Assembly: GCA_038117225.1 (NCBI GenBank)
Contig: JAYOFM010000004.1
Coordinates: forward strand, 6,457-70,456
Origin: JAYOFM01 sp038117225
GTDB taxonomy: Bacteria > Pseudomonadota > Alphaproteobacteria > Rhodospirillales > Casp-alpha2
DNA: 64,000 bases
Reading direction: 5' to 3'
A model generated the notes under the pieces. That model was not told the origin of the DNA. It was given only the letters and a program-made list of their open reading frames with translations, and searched no databases. Numbering within the stretch: position 1 is the stretch's first letter; every line of letters begins with the position of its first letter. Made by a program: the position numbers and the translations under genes. Below are positions 1 through 9,543 of this stretch, one piece after another.

Positions 1-102
1 CAGAATATCGTTCTCGCGGATACCATTATGCTGGCAGCGGAACAGCAACCGTTTGCGCCGTGCATCCAAATCCTGATCGGGACGGGAATCTTCGATTTCC
101 AT
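1..102 (-). CDS. sdhE: Succinate dehydrogenase assembly factor 2 (SdhE/YgfY family), N-terminal part only
   Basis: The minus strand from 102 to the window edge encodes 34 residues, including ARRKRLLFRCQHNGIREND, the N-terminal signature of the SdhE (DUF339) family. SdhE is a small protein that helps attach FAD to the succinate dehydrogenase flavoprotein. Only the N-terminus lies in the window. ATG at 102 is the conservative start; an in-frame GTG at 108 has a GAGG about 8 nt upstream and is a fair alternative. It diverges from recG with 87 nt between the starts, an arrangement I know from other alphaproteobacteria. Confidence 0.85.
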   Translation of the reverse strand, partial: MEIEDSRPDQDLDARRKRLLFRCQHNGIRENDIL

Positions 103-189
103 TGCCACGGTGACTGCCTCGCCTACGATGGGAGCTACGATATAGTCGTAACGCAACCCGCTGTCAGCCTTCTCACTGCCAATCCGGTC

Positions 190-2271
190 ATGCGCCCCGA
201 AATACTGTTTCCCCTGTTCAAGCCCGTCACGTCCATTACCGGCGTCGGGCCGCGCATTGCCGCCGCCATCGAACGGCTGGCGGGACCGCATGTGGTGGAT
301 CTGTGCTGGCACTTGCCGAGCGGACTCATCGACCGTCGCTACGCCCCCGACATCATCGATGCCCGCCCGGGAACCATCGCCACGCTGACGCTGACGGTTG
401 GCGATCACAGACCTTCGCGAAACAAGCGCCAGCCCTACCGTGTCCAGTGCAGCGATGCCACTGGGTCGATCGAACTGGTATTCTTCCACGCCCGCGCCGA
501 TTACCTGCTCAAGACCCTGCCCGTCGGCGACACCCGCGTCATCAGCGGCCGTATCGAGGAATTTTCCGGCGGCTTGCAGATGACCCACCCGGATCATATC
601 GGAACGTTGGCCGAGCGGGAAAAACTGATGGCCGTGGAACCGGTCTATCCGTTAACCGCCGGGGTTTCTCTCAAGGTCCTCGGCAAGGCCGTCGACAAGG
701 CCGTTGCCGTGGCGCCGGAGTTCGAGGAGTGGCTCGACACCGCCCTGCTTGAACGCGAAGGCTGGCCCGCCTGGCGGGATGCACTGACGACCGCGCATAC
801 CCCCGCGTCCGAAATCGACTTGGCGCCCCAGGCGACGGCGCGGCGCCGGCTTGCCTATGATGAACTGCTCGCCAATCAACTGGCGCTGGCATTGGTCCGG
901 CAGTCCGTGCGCAAGCTCAAGGGCCGTAAAACCACCGGCGACGGCCATCTGCGCGCACTGATTCTCTCCGCCCTGCCCTATACCTTGACCGGCGCGCAGA
1001 GTACCGCGCTGGACGAAATCACCGCCGATATGGCCGACGATGCCCGCATGTTGCGCCTGTTGCAGGGCGATGTCGGCAGCGGCAAGACGGTGGTGGCCCT
1101 GCTGGCCATGCTCGTCGCGGTGGAAGCCGGTGCCCAGGCCGTGCTGATGGCGCCAACGGAAATTCTCGCGCGCCAGCATTTGGCCACCATCCAGCCGCTT
1201 GCCGAGGCCGCGCGGGTTGAAACCCGGCTGCTCACCGGACGGGAAAAAGGCGCCACGCGACGTAAGATTCTGGAAGACCTCGCCTCCGGTGCCGCCGGGA
1301 TCGCCGTCGGCACGCACGCGCTGTTTCAGGACGATGTGGACTTCGCCGATCTGGCGATGGCGGTGATTGATGAACAGCACCGCTTCGGCGTTCATCAACG
1401 TCTGACCCTTGCCGCCAAGGGCCGCGGCGTCGATGTCCTGGTGATGACGGCGACGCCGATCCCCCGCACCCTGATGCTGACCGCCTATGGTGACATGGAG
1501 GTGTCGCGGCTGACCGAAAAGCCCCCTGGTCGCCGCCCCATCGATACCCGGGCCATTCCGCTGGACCGACTGACCGAGGTTCAGACGGCACTGGCCCGCT
1601 CCGTCGCCAAGGGTGCGCGCGCCTATTGGGTGTGTCCGCTGGTCGAGGAATCGGAACTGCTAGACGTCGCCGCCGCCGAGGATCGCCACAAGGCATTGCA
1701 GGCACTTTACGGCGACCGTGTCGGCCTCGTCCACGGGCGCATGAAGGGACCCGCCAAGGATGCCGTGATGGCGGCCTTCGCCGACGGCGCGTTGGATATT
1801 CTCGTGGCGACCACCGTCATCGAGGTCGGCGTCGACGTTCCGGAGGCCACGGTGATGGTCATCGAACACGCCGAACGATTTGGTCTCGCCCAGCTGCACC
1901 AGTTGCGCGGCCGCGTCGGGCGCGGCGCCGAGGCGTCATCGTGCCTGCTGTTGTATGCGACGCCATTGACCGAAACGGCGCGAGCCCGGCTGCGCATCAT
2001 GCGCGAAACCGAGGACGGCTTTCGCATCGCCGAGGAGGATCTGAAGCTGCGCGGCGCGGGCGAACTTCTCGGCACTCGGCAAAGCGGGCTGCCCGAGTTT
2101 CGTCTGGCTGATATTGCCGCCCACGCGGATCTGTTGGCGATGGCGCGCGATGATGCCGCCGTGACCCTCAACCGCGACCCGGAATTACAATCACCCCGCG
2201 GTCAGGCCCTGCGCACGCTTCTATATCTGTTTGAACGGGATGCCGCCGTGAAAAACCTGAGATCGGGCTGA
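190..2271 (+). CDS. recG: ATP-dependent DNA helicase RecG
   Basis: RecG remodels stalled replication forks and branch-migrates Holliday junctions. The 693-residue product matches the usual family length of about 690. An N-terminal wedge/OB domain with the helix-hairpin segment TSITGVGPRIAAAIERL comes first. A superfamily 2 helicase core follows, with Walker A GDVGSGKT, a DEQHRFG motif II, motif III TATPIPRT, and the C-terminal TRG-type segments QLRGRVGRG and RGAGELLGTRQSG. The frame stays open upstream to 28, but ATG at 190 starts at the usual MRPEILFPLF-type N-terminus, and the upstream part is needed for the divergent sdhE promoter. Confidence 0.97.
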   Translation: MRPEILFPLFKPVTSITGVGPRIAAAIERLAGPHVVDLCWHLPSGLIDRRYAPDIIDARPGTIATLTLTVGDHRPSRNKRQPYRVQCSDATGSIELVFFHARADYLLKTLPVGDTRVISGRIEEFSGGLQMTHPDHIGTLAEREKLMAVEPVYPLTAGVSLKVLGKAVDKAVAVAPEFEEWLDTALLEREGWPAWRDALTTAHTPASEIDLAPQATARRRLAYDELLANQLALALVRQSVRKLKGRKTTGDGHLRALILSALPYTLTGAQSTALDEITADMADDARMLRLLQGDVGSGKTVVALLAMLVAVEAGAQAVLMAPTEILARQHLATIQPLAEAARVETRLLTGREKGATRRKILEDLASGAAGIAVGTHALFQDDVDFADLAMAVIDEQHRFGVHQRLTLAAKGRGVDVLVMTATPIPRTLMLTAYGDMEVSRLTEKPPGRRPIDTRAIPLDRLTEVQTALARSVAKGARAYWVCPLVEESELLDVAAAEDRHKALQALYGDRVGLVHGRMKGPAKDAVMAAFADGALDILVATTVIEVGVDVPEATVMVIEHAERFGLAQLHQLRGRVGRGAEASSCLLLYATPLTETARARLRIMRETEDGFRIAEEDLKLRGAGELLGTRQSGLPEFRLADIAAHADLLAMARDDAAVTLNRDPELQSPRGQALRTLLYLFERDAAVKNLRSG

Positions 2272-2355
2272 AATCCGGGGAATCCCTAACTTGACGTTCA
2301 GCAGTAATCGCGTTCAAACATACGCTGCTATTTCATCAGGGGAAACCGCTCGCCA

Positions 2356-2592
2356 ATGGCCAGGACAAACGACAGTTATAAATTCGGCGTCCGCTATTTC
2401 TTCAGCGGCAGCATCGACAGGCTGGAAGACTGGCTGGATGTGAACTGCGTCGGTAACTATTCGTACGAATTTCAGGATATCAAGGAAACCGATACCATTT
2501 TCAATAAGCTGGAAATCCTGTTCCGTTTTGAACGTGACGTCGATCGCATTGCGTTTCGCGAACTCATTACGTCCGGCAAGGCGCCCTGGTAA
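2356..2592 (+). CDS. Hypothetical 78-residue protein
   Basis: A small acidic, aromatic-rich soluble protein with no signal peptide or membrane segment. I do not recognise the family. The start has AGGGGA about 13 nt upstream. It follows recG by 84 nt on the same strand and may share its transcript. Composition (many Phe, Tyr and Asp residues, regular turn spacing) looks like a folded protein and not a chance frame. Nothing in the context suggests a role. Confidence 0.6.
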   Translation: MARTNDSYKFGVRYFFSGSIDRLEDWLDVNCVGNYSYEFQDIKETDTIFNKLEILFRFERDVDRIAFRELITSGKAPW

Positions 2593-2629
2593 CCTCGATC
2601 GCTCGCTTCACGAGTCCGATTTATTCTAA

Positions 2630-3451
2630 CTATTCGCCTTTTTTCGCCGTTTCCAATCGATCGGCGGGCCGCGACCCCTGGGGGACCAAGATGGTCGTCC
2701 CGTCCTTTTCCCGCAGCGTGTCCAATTCCTCATAGACGGCGGCGGTGGTGACAGGAATTGCCTGCTCGGCCGCCGGGCGGCGGTCGGGCGGCGTGACGAT
2801 ACCACCGGAAATGACCATCTTGATCGCCTCCTCGACGCCCATCGTCAGTGGGACCAGATCTTTCATCGGCACGAACAACAAGAACCCGGACGTCGGGTTG
2901 GGCGTCGTCGGTAGGAAGATATTGATGCATTCTTCCTCCGTGAGATTCTGCACTTCGCCCTTGGTGGTGCCGGTAATGAAGGCAATGGCCCACATGCCGC
3001 GGCGTGGATATTCAACCAACACGGCCTCGCGAAAGGCGTTCGATTGTTGCGCCAGCACTGTTTCCAGGATTTGTTTGACCGCCGAATAGACGTTGCGGAC
3101 GACGGGCATGCCGCTCAGTGTGCGTTCCTGAATACGCAGCCACAGGCGGCCGAAGAAGCCGGCGGTCAGGGCACCGGTCAATGTCAGAGCCGCGACCAGG
3201 ATAACCAGACCAAGTCCCGGCAGCGCGAACGGCAGATAGGTTTCTGGATTGTACTTGGCAGGAATCAACGGGGTTACACGACTGTCGACAAAGCTGATGA
3301 ACAGCCACGACAGGTAGAGCGTGATCGAAATCGGCGCGGTGATCAGAATGCCCGCGAGAAAATACGCCCGCAGTCGGGCGCCCGCGCTTAGTCCCCGCTT
3401 GCGCTCTATCGTCCCGAGCGCGTTGGAAGCGTCCGACGGCGTGTCATTCAT
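2630..3451 (-). CDS. DUF502 family integral membrane protein
   Basis: A 273-residue inner-membrane protein of the DUF502 family, function unknown. Two hydrophobic segments are visible at about residues 28-52 and 73-100. Between them is the family-typical stretch FVDSRVTPLIP, and after them comes GMPVVRNVYSAVKQILETV followed by a soluble domain with FLPTTPNPTSGFLLFVP. Family members are widespread in proteobacteria. The ribosome binding site is weak. The next gene upstream on the same strand encodes a lone cyclic-nucleotide-binding domain, 92 nt away, so the two could be co-transcribed. Confidence 0.88.
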   Translation of the reverse strand: MNDTPSDASNALGTIERKRGLSAGARLRAYFLAGILITAPISITLYLSWLFISFVDSRVTPLIPAKYNPETYLPFALPGLGLVILVAALTLTGALTAGFFGRLWLRIQERTLSGMPVVRNVYSAVKQILETVLAQQSNAFREAVLVEYPRRGMWAIAFITGTTKGEVQNLTEEECINIFLPTTPNPTSGFLLFVPMKDLVPLTMGVEEAIKMVISGGIVTPPDRRPAAEQAIPVTTAAVYEELDTLREKDGTTILVPQGSRPADRLETAKKGE

Positions 3452-3543
3452 ACGAATTCATCCAATCACTCATTTTGACCATCATCGGGGTTGGTCGGTT
3501 CCGATACCCGAGGTCGCGAGACCGCGGCCCACGGGCGAACCGC

Positions 3544-3885
3544 TCAATTTTGACGTCTGATCGTATCGACGAATATACCGAGCAGACCGCGGATGAATGG
3601 ATCCGTCTTCTGGAGCTTGCGATTGAACATGTTCTTGGTGACGACAATGATGGTGGACGGTTGCGAGGCCCGCGCCGCCGCCATGCGTGGCTTGTCGTCG
3701 ATCAATGCCATCTCGCCGAAGATGCCGCCTTGGCCGATCGTCGCCAGGACCTTTTCCTCGTCACCGATCACTTTGGTGATTTCGATCTCGCCACTTTGGA
3801 TCACGTAGGCGACAGAGCCCTGCTCGCCTTCCTTGAAGATACTATCGCCGACCTTGTAAGTCTTACGTTTGAGAACGTCGGCCAT
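3544..3885 (-). CDS. Stand-alone cyclic nucleotide-binding domain protein
   Basis: A 113-residue protein that is essentially one CRP-type cNMP-binding fold. It has the N-terminal strand KVGDSIFKEGEQG, the core YVIQSGEIEITK and the phosphate-binding-cassette region GGIFGEMALIDDKPRMAAARA. The Arg of the cassette is present, so binding of cAMP or a similar ligand is plausible. There is no DNA-binding helix-turn-helix, so it is not a CRP/FNR regulator. It more likely acts as a sensor subunit or scaffold. ATG at 3885 is chosen because AGGGGA sits 5 nt upstream; a longer start at 3906 lacks this. Confidence 0.88.
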   Translation of the reverse strand: MADVLKRKTYKVGDSIFKEGEQGSVAYVIQSGEIEITKVIGDEEKVLATIGQGGIFGEMALIDDKPRMAAARASQPSTIIVVTKNMFNRKLQKTDPFIRGLLGIFVDTIRRQN

Positions 3886-4030
3886 GATTGTCCCCTGTAT
3901 TGCCAAAACCTTGCACGAAACCAGCCTCCCGTTGCCGGTCCTTCGTGGATCGCGCTACTCTAGCGCCGAGGCCGCGATAGAACCACAACTTGATTCATCC
4001 CACCAAGCGGCAACGACGGAGACGAACCCG

Positions 4031-4519
4031 ATGAGCCGCGCCTATCCAGATCGGCCCTTCGTCGGCGTCGGCGTCGCCGTTGTCGGCGAGGCCGGCGTTG
4101 TCTTGATCCGGCGCGGCAAGCCACCTCGGATCGGTCAATGGAGTCTTCCGGGCGGGGCACAAAAATTGGGTGAAACCGTGGCCGAGGCCGCGCATCGGGA
4201 ACTGCGCGAGGAAACCGGGCTCGACATCGCCCTATTAGGCCTTATCGATGTTGTCGACTCCATCCGTCCCGATGATGCCGGCGCCGTCGAATACCATTAC
4301 ACGCTGGTGGATTACGCCGCCGTCGCCGATGCAACGCCACCCCGGGCCGGCGGTGATGTCACCGAGGCGCGCTGGTTCACGACCGAAGAAGTCGCGGCGC
4401 TGGGCCTGTGGTCGGAAACCTATCGCATTATCCGGCTGGCGCACGAAATGTGGGACGCCCTGGGGCGCCCTAACGCCATCGATCAACGTTCGCGGAATGA
4501 CGTCGATACCGAGCTGTAG
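4031..4519 (+). CDS. Nudix hydrolase
   Basis: A 162-residue Nudix-fold pyrophosphohydrolase. The Nudix box is complete at residues 42-64 (G-x5-E-x7-RELREE-x-GL), giving the metal-binding helix. The protein begins with the typical strand VGVGVAVVGEAGVVLIRRGK followed by GQWSLPGG. The substrate cannot be read from the sequence; ADP-ribose or a modified nucleotide is common for this size and layout. ATG at 4031 begins at the family-typical N-terminus. The 3' end overlaps the convergent hlyD-type gene by 37 nt, so the two stop regions interlock. Confidence 0.92.
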   Translation: MSRAYPDRPFVGVGVAVVGEAGVVLIRRGKPPRIGQWSLPGGAQKLGETVAEAAHRELREETGLDIALLGLIDVVDSIRPDDAGAVEYHYTLVDYAAVADATPPRAGGDVTEARWFTTEEVAALGLWSETYRIIRLAHEMWDALGRPNAIDQRSRNDVDTEL

Positions 4520-5868
4520 ACCGGTTTGAGCAGATATTGCAGAAGCGTCTTTTGACCGGTCTTGATGTCCGCTTGCACGGTCATTCCCGGCATCACGTGG
4601 TTCTGTTCCGGATCGGATCCAACGTAAGGGCGGTCGAGCGCCACGATACCTTTGTAATAAGGCGCACCCTGTTCATCTAGGAATGTCGAGGCGGAAACAT
4701 CGCTCAGTTCACCAGTGATGCCGCCATTGCGGGCAAAATCATAGGTGGTCACCTTGACCGTCACCGGTTGACCGATGCGCACGTGGCCGACGTCGCGCGT
4801 ATTGATGCGGGTTTCGACGAGGAGTTTCTTGTCCAGCGGCACGATTTCCATGACGATGGCACCGGCCGGAATCACGCCGCCTACCGTATGGACCTGCTGG
4901 CCCTTGATAATCCCACGCACCGGCGCCTTGATTTCCAGTCGCTTGACCCTGTCCTGCAGGTTTTCCAGGGCTTCGTCAATTTGCGCCAATTCGCTGGTAA
5001 CCGTACCCAATTGCGCCAGCGCCTGCTCGCGCGCATCTGTTTCCAGTTCCGCGAGACGGGAACGCACCTCAGCCAGGGCCTCGACCGAGCGTTGACGATC
5101 CGTCACCAGCTTGGACAGGTCGCCCCGCGCCTTGTTGACCTCGCGTTTGATATCCAGATAGACGACCTTCGACGTTAGGCCCTGCTGGTAGAGCTTTTCG
5201 CGCAAAAGCAGTTCCTCTTCGAGGATGTCGGCGTTGCGGGCCAGGGTCTGTTCCTGCTCCTCGAATACCTCGAGTTCCGACCGTTTCTGGGCAATCTGGT
5301 CATTGATGGTCTTGCGCCGGTTCTCCGCCGCCTCCATCTGGCTCTCGAAGATCGCGATCTGATCGTCGACCATTGCCTGGAACTGATCGTCGACGATCGG
5401 AAATACCGGTTCGCGACCGGTTCCGAGGGCGCGTAATCTTTCGGCCTGGAGAACGAGACCGACGCGACGGGCCTCCATCTGATCCAACTCGCCCAACGGC
5501 GCGGTCGGGTCGAGGCGCATCAGCACCTTGCCCTTCTCCACCAGCTCGCCTTCCTGGACCAGGATATCGATGACGATGCCGCCTTCCAGGTGTTGGATCG
5601 CCTGCACCTGGCCGGCCGGCACGACTTCGCCCGATGTTACCGCCACCTCGTCCACGTTGGTCACGCCGGCCCACACGAGGAACGCGCAGATGACCAGCGG
5701 AATGGTGACCATGGCGATGCGAACCAGACCGGAACTGCCGGCCTCCTCGAGGATCACCGATTGTGCGAGGAAGCGGGTCTGACGATCGCCGCGACGAATC
5801 TTGGGCAGCGCGTCCGCTTCGGATGTCTTCGGCGCTTCGGGGGCGGGTGGGGGCGCGGCTTCGTTCAT
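4483..5868 (-). CDS. HlyD-family type I secretion periplasmic adaptor
   Basis: This 461-residue membrane fusion protein should bridge an inner-membrane ABC exporter to an outer-membrane TolC-like channel. A cytoplasmic N-terminus is followed by a single membrane anchor at about residues 49-68. Then come the first lipoyl half-motif (IQHLEGGIVIDILVQEGELV), a long coiled coil at about 140-300, the second lipoyl half (IKAPVRGIIKG) and a C-terminal beta-barrel domain ending in the typical LLQYLLKPV region. The start is 7 nt after the stop of the ABC protein gene, so the two are translationally linked. No TolC gene lies in the window. Confidence 0.93.
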   Translation of the reverse strand: MNEAAPPPAPEAPKTSEADALPKIRRGDRQTRFLAQSVILEEAGSSGLVRIAMVTIPLVICAFLVWAGVTNVDEVAVTSGEVVPAGQVQAIQHLEGGIVIDILVQEGELVEKGKVLMRLDPTAPLGELDQMEARRVGLVLQAERLRALGTGREPVFPIVDDQFQAMVDDQIAIFESQMEAAENRRKTINDQIAQKRSELEVFEEQEQTLARNADILEEELLLREKLYQQGLTSKVVYLDIKREVNKARGDLSKLVTDRQRSVEALAEVRSRLAELETDAREQALAQLGTVTSELAQIDEALENLQDRVKRLEIKAPVRGIIKGQQVHTVGGVIPAGAIVMEIVPLDKKLLVETRINTRDVGHVRIGQPVTVKVTTYDFARNGGITGELSDVSASTFLDEQGAPYYKGIVALDRPYVGSDPEQNHVMPGMTVQADIKTGQKTLLQYLLKPVYSSVSTSFRER

Positions 5869-5875
5869 GGCTTCC

Positions 5876-8800
5876 TCACACGAAGTCCTTCGGCATTTGC
5901 TTGATCACCTCGGCCGCCGGGCCGTAGGCACGCACATTACCATATTCCAACCATAGAATCTTATCGGCGATTTTCAGATGGCTTGGTCGGTGGGTCACCA
6001 TCAGTACGGTGGTTTCGCCGCGCATGTTGTCCATGGTTTTCATGAACGCCTGGTCACCGGCGAAATCAAGGCCGTTACCCGGCTCGTCCAGCAGCATGAT
6101 CGGGGCCTTCTTCAGATAACCGCGCGCCAGATTGAGGCGCTGCAACAAGCTGGTCGGCATCTGTCCGCCACCGGAATCACCAATGCGCACTTCCAGGCCC
6201 TTGCGCTGCCACTTGCCGGAGCCCTGTTGTAGTTCCAACACATCCTCCAACACGGCGGCCTTGTCGCAAGCGACATAAAGGTCTTCCATGGTGGCCGTCG
6301 GGTGCGACAGGCGTAAATTCTGGGCAATGGTGCCATAGAAGAACTGAATGGCCTGCGGCACATAGGCGCAGGAATGGCGCAATTCGATGACATCCATCTG
6401 ACGGATATCCATGTTGTCGATGCGGATCGACCCCGCCTGCGGCTGATACATGCCGATCATCAACTTCAACACCGTCGATTTGCCGGATCCGTTACCACCA
6501 ACAACAGCGACGATCTCGCCCGGTTGGGCCTCGAAACTGACGCCGACCAACGCGGGATCGGCTTCCGGGCTGTAGCGAATGGAAACGCGGGCGAAGGTTA
6601 CGAACCCCTCCATGCGGCGGATCGGATTGACGATGGAATGCTGATCGCGCTCGGCACGGATGTTCATCAGGTTGTTAATTTGCGTGATTGATGACTTCAC
6701 CTGGGTCAGGCGGGTCATCGACACGAAACCGGTCTGCAACGGCGCCAACACCCGCCACACCAAGATCATGGACGCCACCAGGCCGCCAACCGTCATGTCA
6801 CCGGCAAGGACACGAAACACACCGAAAACGATCGTCCCAATGCCGGCGGAAATCATCAGCACGTGGGACATAGTCTGTAGCAGCGACGAGAACTGGGACG
6901 TGTAGAAGCTGTTCAACGAGGCCGTCGCGGAGAGGTCGCGGAACCGTTCCATCCAGGTTTCCTCGGCGCCGGTATACTTGACCGCGCGCATGCCGCCGAG
7001 GGTTTCGACCAGAAGTTCCTGCTTTTTCGACGATGCCCGTGCCGCCTGCGATACCGAGCCTCTTAGCAAGGGCATGATGACCATGCCGAGAATGACGTAG
7101 CAGGCGATCATGATCATCGGCACGAACGCCACCGGCCCGGCCACCGCGGCGATGGTGATGATAAAGATAAGCACGAACGGGAGCTCAAACAGCACCAGCG
7201 CCATGGGGCCGGTGAAGAAATCACGCACGGTTTCGAAATCCTTGATACGCGCGACCTGGGCGCCGATGGTCGCGCGCTCGGTAAATGCCGGCGGCAGGAA
7301 TAGAATTTTATGGAAGATGGCGATGCCGACGATGTTGTCGAGGCGAGCGCCGATAAACGCCAGAATGCGGGTGCGGATACCACGCAATATCAGATCACAG
7401 CCGATGGCGATGCTAACGCCGACGGCGAAATAGGCGAGCGTGACCAGTGAACCGGTTGCCACCACCTTGTCATAGACCGCCATCACGAATAGCGGCGTCA
7501 CCAGGGCAAGAATGTTGAGCACGAACGTGATACCGAGAGTTTGGTAAAACAACGCGCGAAAGCGTTCATTGACAGCCTTGAACCAGCCCACCTTGGCCTG
7601 TGCCGGCGCCAGTTCGTCTTCCTCGATACGACTGAAGAAATAAGCCAGGCCCTTGTCCTTGGCGCGCGGAATTCGAACCTCGCCGCCCTGGCCCCCATCA
7701 AACGCGACGATCCGATCCCCGTCCTGTCCAAGTAGGATCAGCGCGTCGCCCTTCGGTGGCAGGAACAGGCACGGGAACAGGCGCGGGTCGATGCGGGACA
7801 GACTGAGCGGCACCGGGCGGCTTTGGAAATGCAGCGTCGCCATGATGTTGCGAAACGACGTGATATCCAGCGAGTCGATGAAATGCGGCACCGATTCGGC
7901 GACGTGACGCGGGTCCCCGCGCCAGTTTAGTGCCGTCAGCAACGGCATCAGGCAGTTCGAAAGGTCCGTCGCCAGCCGTAGGCTGGCGAGTTGCCCCTGA
8001 TCGGCGCCCGTATGTACCGGCGTCGACGGCAAGGCATCGGCGCCCGGCAGCGCGGACGGTGCCGGCGGCAACGTCGGCGGCTCGCCCGGCCCGCCCGGTC
8101 CACCTGGCAGCCGTGGCGGGGTGCTGGCCGCTTCCGGCGCGTCTCTGGGCGCCAGTAAAGCATCGAAAGCGCCCCTGCGCTTCGGCATTAATTCCGGCGG
8201 CAGCGGCGGCGGCGGCGGCAACTTGCGCGCTACCGGCGGCGGGGTCGCGGTGCCAGAACCTGTACCGGCATCAGCCGGTCGCGGCGGCAACTTCGGACGC
8301 GGCGGCATTACCGGCGGCGGCGATGCGGCGGCGGATTTCGCTTTCTCGGGCGGCGCCTCGGCCGCGGGCGCCTCGCCCGGCTTGCGCAGCCGTGGCGGCA
8401 GACGTTTTTCACCGCCCGCGGAGTCATCGGCAGCTTTACGAAGGCGCGGCGGCAGCTTCTTCTCGGCTGTCTTGGCGGCGGCGGGTTGCGGCGCCGCGGC
8501 AGCGGATTTTGGTGCTGCTTCAGGTCGTGCTTTCGGCGCCGGTCTAGCGGACGCCGGTCGCGCCGGCGATGGCTTGACCGGCGGTGCGTTCGCGGCCGGC
8601 TTGGCCGGCGGCGCCTTGGCGACCGCTGGTGGTTTCGGGCGCGCCGGCTTGGCGGTTGGCCGTGGCGTGGCGGCGGCGGGCACGGCGGGCGTTGGAGGCA
8701 CGGTCTCGCGACGAAGATTTGGACGCGGACGTGGCGCAATTTGTGGAGATGGCCGTGGCGACCGCGCCGACGGAACGAATGGCGTGCCTACCGTATCACT

Positions 8801-9073
8801 GCCCGGGGGCAATGGCGGCAGTTTGAACTGGCCAGGGCCCGGCTTGGGTTCACTCGCCGTATCGGGCACGGCGGACGCATCGAACAGACGATCTGTGATC
8901 GGTTCAAGCGGCAGGTCGTCGTGCGGAAAGCCGCGTTGCGGCGCCGAAGGATCGTCGTCGGCCGAGCCGCGTCCGAATGGAAACGTCCGGCGCGGTTTCG
9001 CGGGCGTGACAATGGCCGGCTCGACATCGTCGAAACCGTCAACCGCCTCGATCTTTGGCAACATGCTCGCCAT
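5876..9073 (-). CDS. Type I secretion ABC permease/ATPase with long Pro/Ala-rich N-terminal extension
   Basis: A 1065-residue exporter. Residues 1-350 are a low-complexity Pro/Ala/Lys/Arg extension that is absent from ordinary HlyB/PrtD proteins. Residues 360-490 resemble a C39-like domain without the catalytic Cys/His set. About 500-780 is the transmembrane domain. The ATPase domain follows, with Walker A VGGNGSGKST near 859, Walker B IMLLDEPGN near 994 and the H-loop VTHRPSH near 1027. The signature region reads SGGGQMPTSLLQRLNLAR, with about five extra residues between GGQ and QRL compared with the standard LSGGQRQRLALAR. It lies between a small ORF upstream and the HlyD adaptor downstream, all on the minus strand. 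Confidence 0.93.
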   Translation of the reverse strand: MASMLPKIEAVDGFDDVEPAIVTPAKPRRTFPFGRGSADDDPSAPQRGFPHDDLPLEPITDRLFDASAVPDTASEPKPGPGQFKLPPLPPGSDTVGTPFVPSARSPRPSPQIAPRPRPNLRRETVPPTPAVPAAATPRPTAKPARPKPPAVAKAPPAKPAANAPPVKPSPARPASARPAPKARPEAAPKSAAAAPQPAAAKTAEKKLPPRLRKAADDSAGGEKRLPPRLRKPGEAPAAEAPPEKAKSAAASPPPVMPPRPKLPPRPADAGTGSGTATPPPVARKLPPPPPLPPELMPKRRGAFDALLAPRDAPEAASTPPRLPGGPGGPGEPPTLPPAPSALPGADALPSTPVHTGADQGQLASLRLATDLSNCLMPLLTALNWRGDPRHVAESVPHFIDSLDITSFRNIMATLHFQSRPVPLSLSRIDPRLFPCLFLPPKGDALILLGQDGDRIVAFDGGQGGEVRIPRAKDKGLAYFFSRIEEDELAPAQAKVGWFKAVNERFRALFYQTLGITFVLNILALVTPLFVMAVYDKVVATGSLVTLAYFAVGVSIAIGCDLILRGIRTRILAFIGARLDNIVGIAIFHKILFLPPAFTERATIGAQVARIKDFETVRDFFTGPMALVLFELPFVLIFIITIAAVAGPVAFVPMIMIACYVILGMVIMPLLRGSVSQAARASSKKQELLVETLGGMRAVKYTGAEETWMERFRDLSATASLNSFYTSQFSSLLQTMSHVLMISAGIGTIVFGVFRVLAGDMTVGGLVASMILVWRVLAPLQTGFVSMTRLTQVKSSITQINNLMNIRAERDQHSIVNPIRRMEGFVTFARVSIRYSPEADPALVGVSFEAQPGEIVAVVGGNGSGKSTVLKLMIGMYQPQAGSIRIDNMDIRQMDVIELRHSCAYVPQAIQFFYGTIAQNLRLSHPTATMEDLYVACDKAAVLEDVLELQQGSGKWQRKGLEVRIGDSGGGQMPTSLLQRLNLARGYLKKAPIMLLDEPGNGLDFAGDQAFMKTMDNMRGETTVLMVTHRPSHLKIADKILWLEYGNVRAYGPAAEVIKQMPKDFV

Positions 9074-9120
9074 CGTTCGCTCTGCGTCCCTCGCTTATCG
9101 CCGCCTGGTTGGTGTGCCGC

Positions 9121-9408
9121 TCAGGCCACCCGTCGGCGACCGCGCCGGTCCTCTGTCCAGCGACCACCGCCTTCGACCCAACCATGGTCCGGGACCGCGA
9201 ATTGCTGATCCGGAAGATCGCGGTCCATTTCCGTCACCGTCGCCGACGACGACGTCTCTGATGCGTGGGCCGCAATACGGCCATCTAACAATCCAGCCGA
9301 TTTCAACGTCGCGTGGGCCCGCCGGGATAAACCGAGACTGGCGGCTTCCGCCCGATCGTTCGCGTCGCGACCATCGGCCGCTTCTATCTTCAGTAATTTG
9401 CGCAACAT
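9121..9408 (-). CDS. Small 95-residue protein inside the secretion cluster, unknown
   Basis: An open frame from ATG at 9408 with a strong Shine-Dalgarno (GGGGGA, 7 nt upstream), ending 47 nt before the large ABC gene. The product is charged, Ser/Ala/Arg-rich, and lacks a signal peptide and membrane segment. Its N-terminus (MLRKLLKIEAADG) resembles that of the following ABC protein (MLPKIEAVDG), which hints at a duplicated N-terminal module or shared docking peptide. I do not recognise a family. The strong ribosome binding site and placement argue for a real gene; composition alone would not. Confidence 0.55.
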   Translation of the reverse strand: MLRKLLKIEAADGRDANDRAEAASLGLSRRAHATLKSAGLLDGRIAAHASETSSSATVTEMDRDLPDQQFAVPDHGWVEGGGRWTEDRRGRRRVA

Positions 9409-9543
9409 GTCGTCTTCCCCCGTCGATATTCGGGTTGTTGGGGTTCGACGCCTTATCCTGTCGTGACGCGGGCTTTCCGCCCGTCGTTGGGTCGTTTCGC
9501 CGCGTGGGCATTTCACCCACACGATTGTCGTGTCTGTTGGTCA

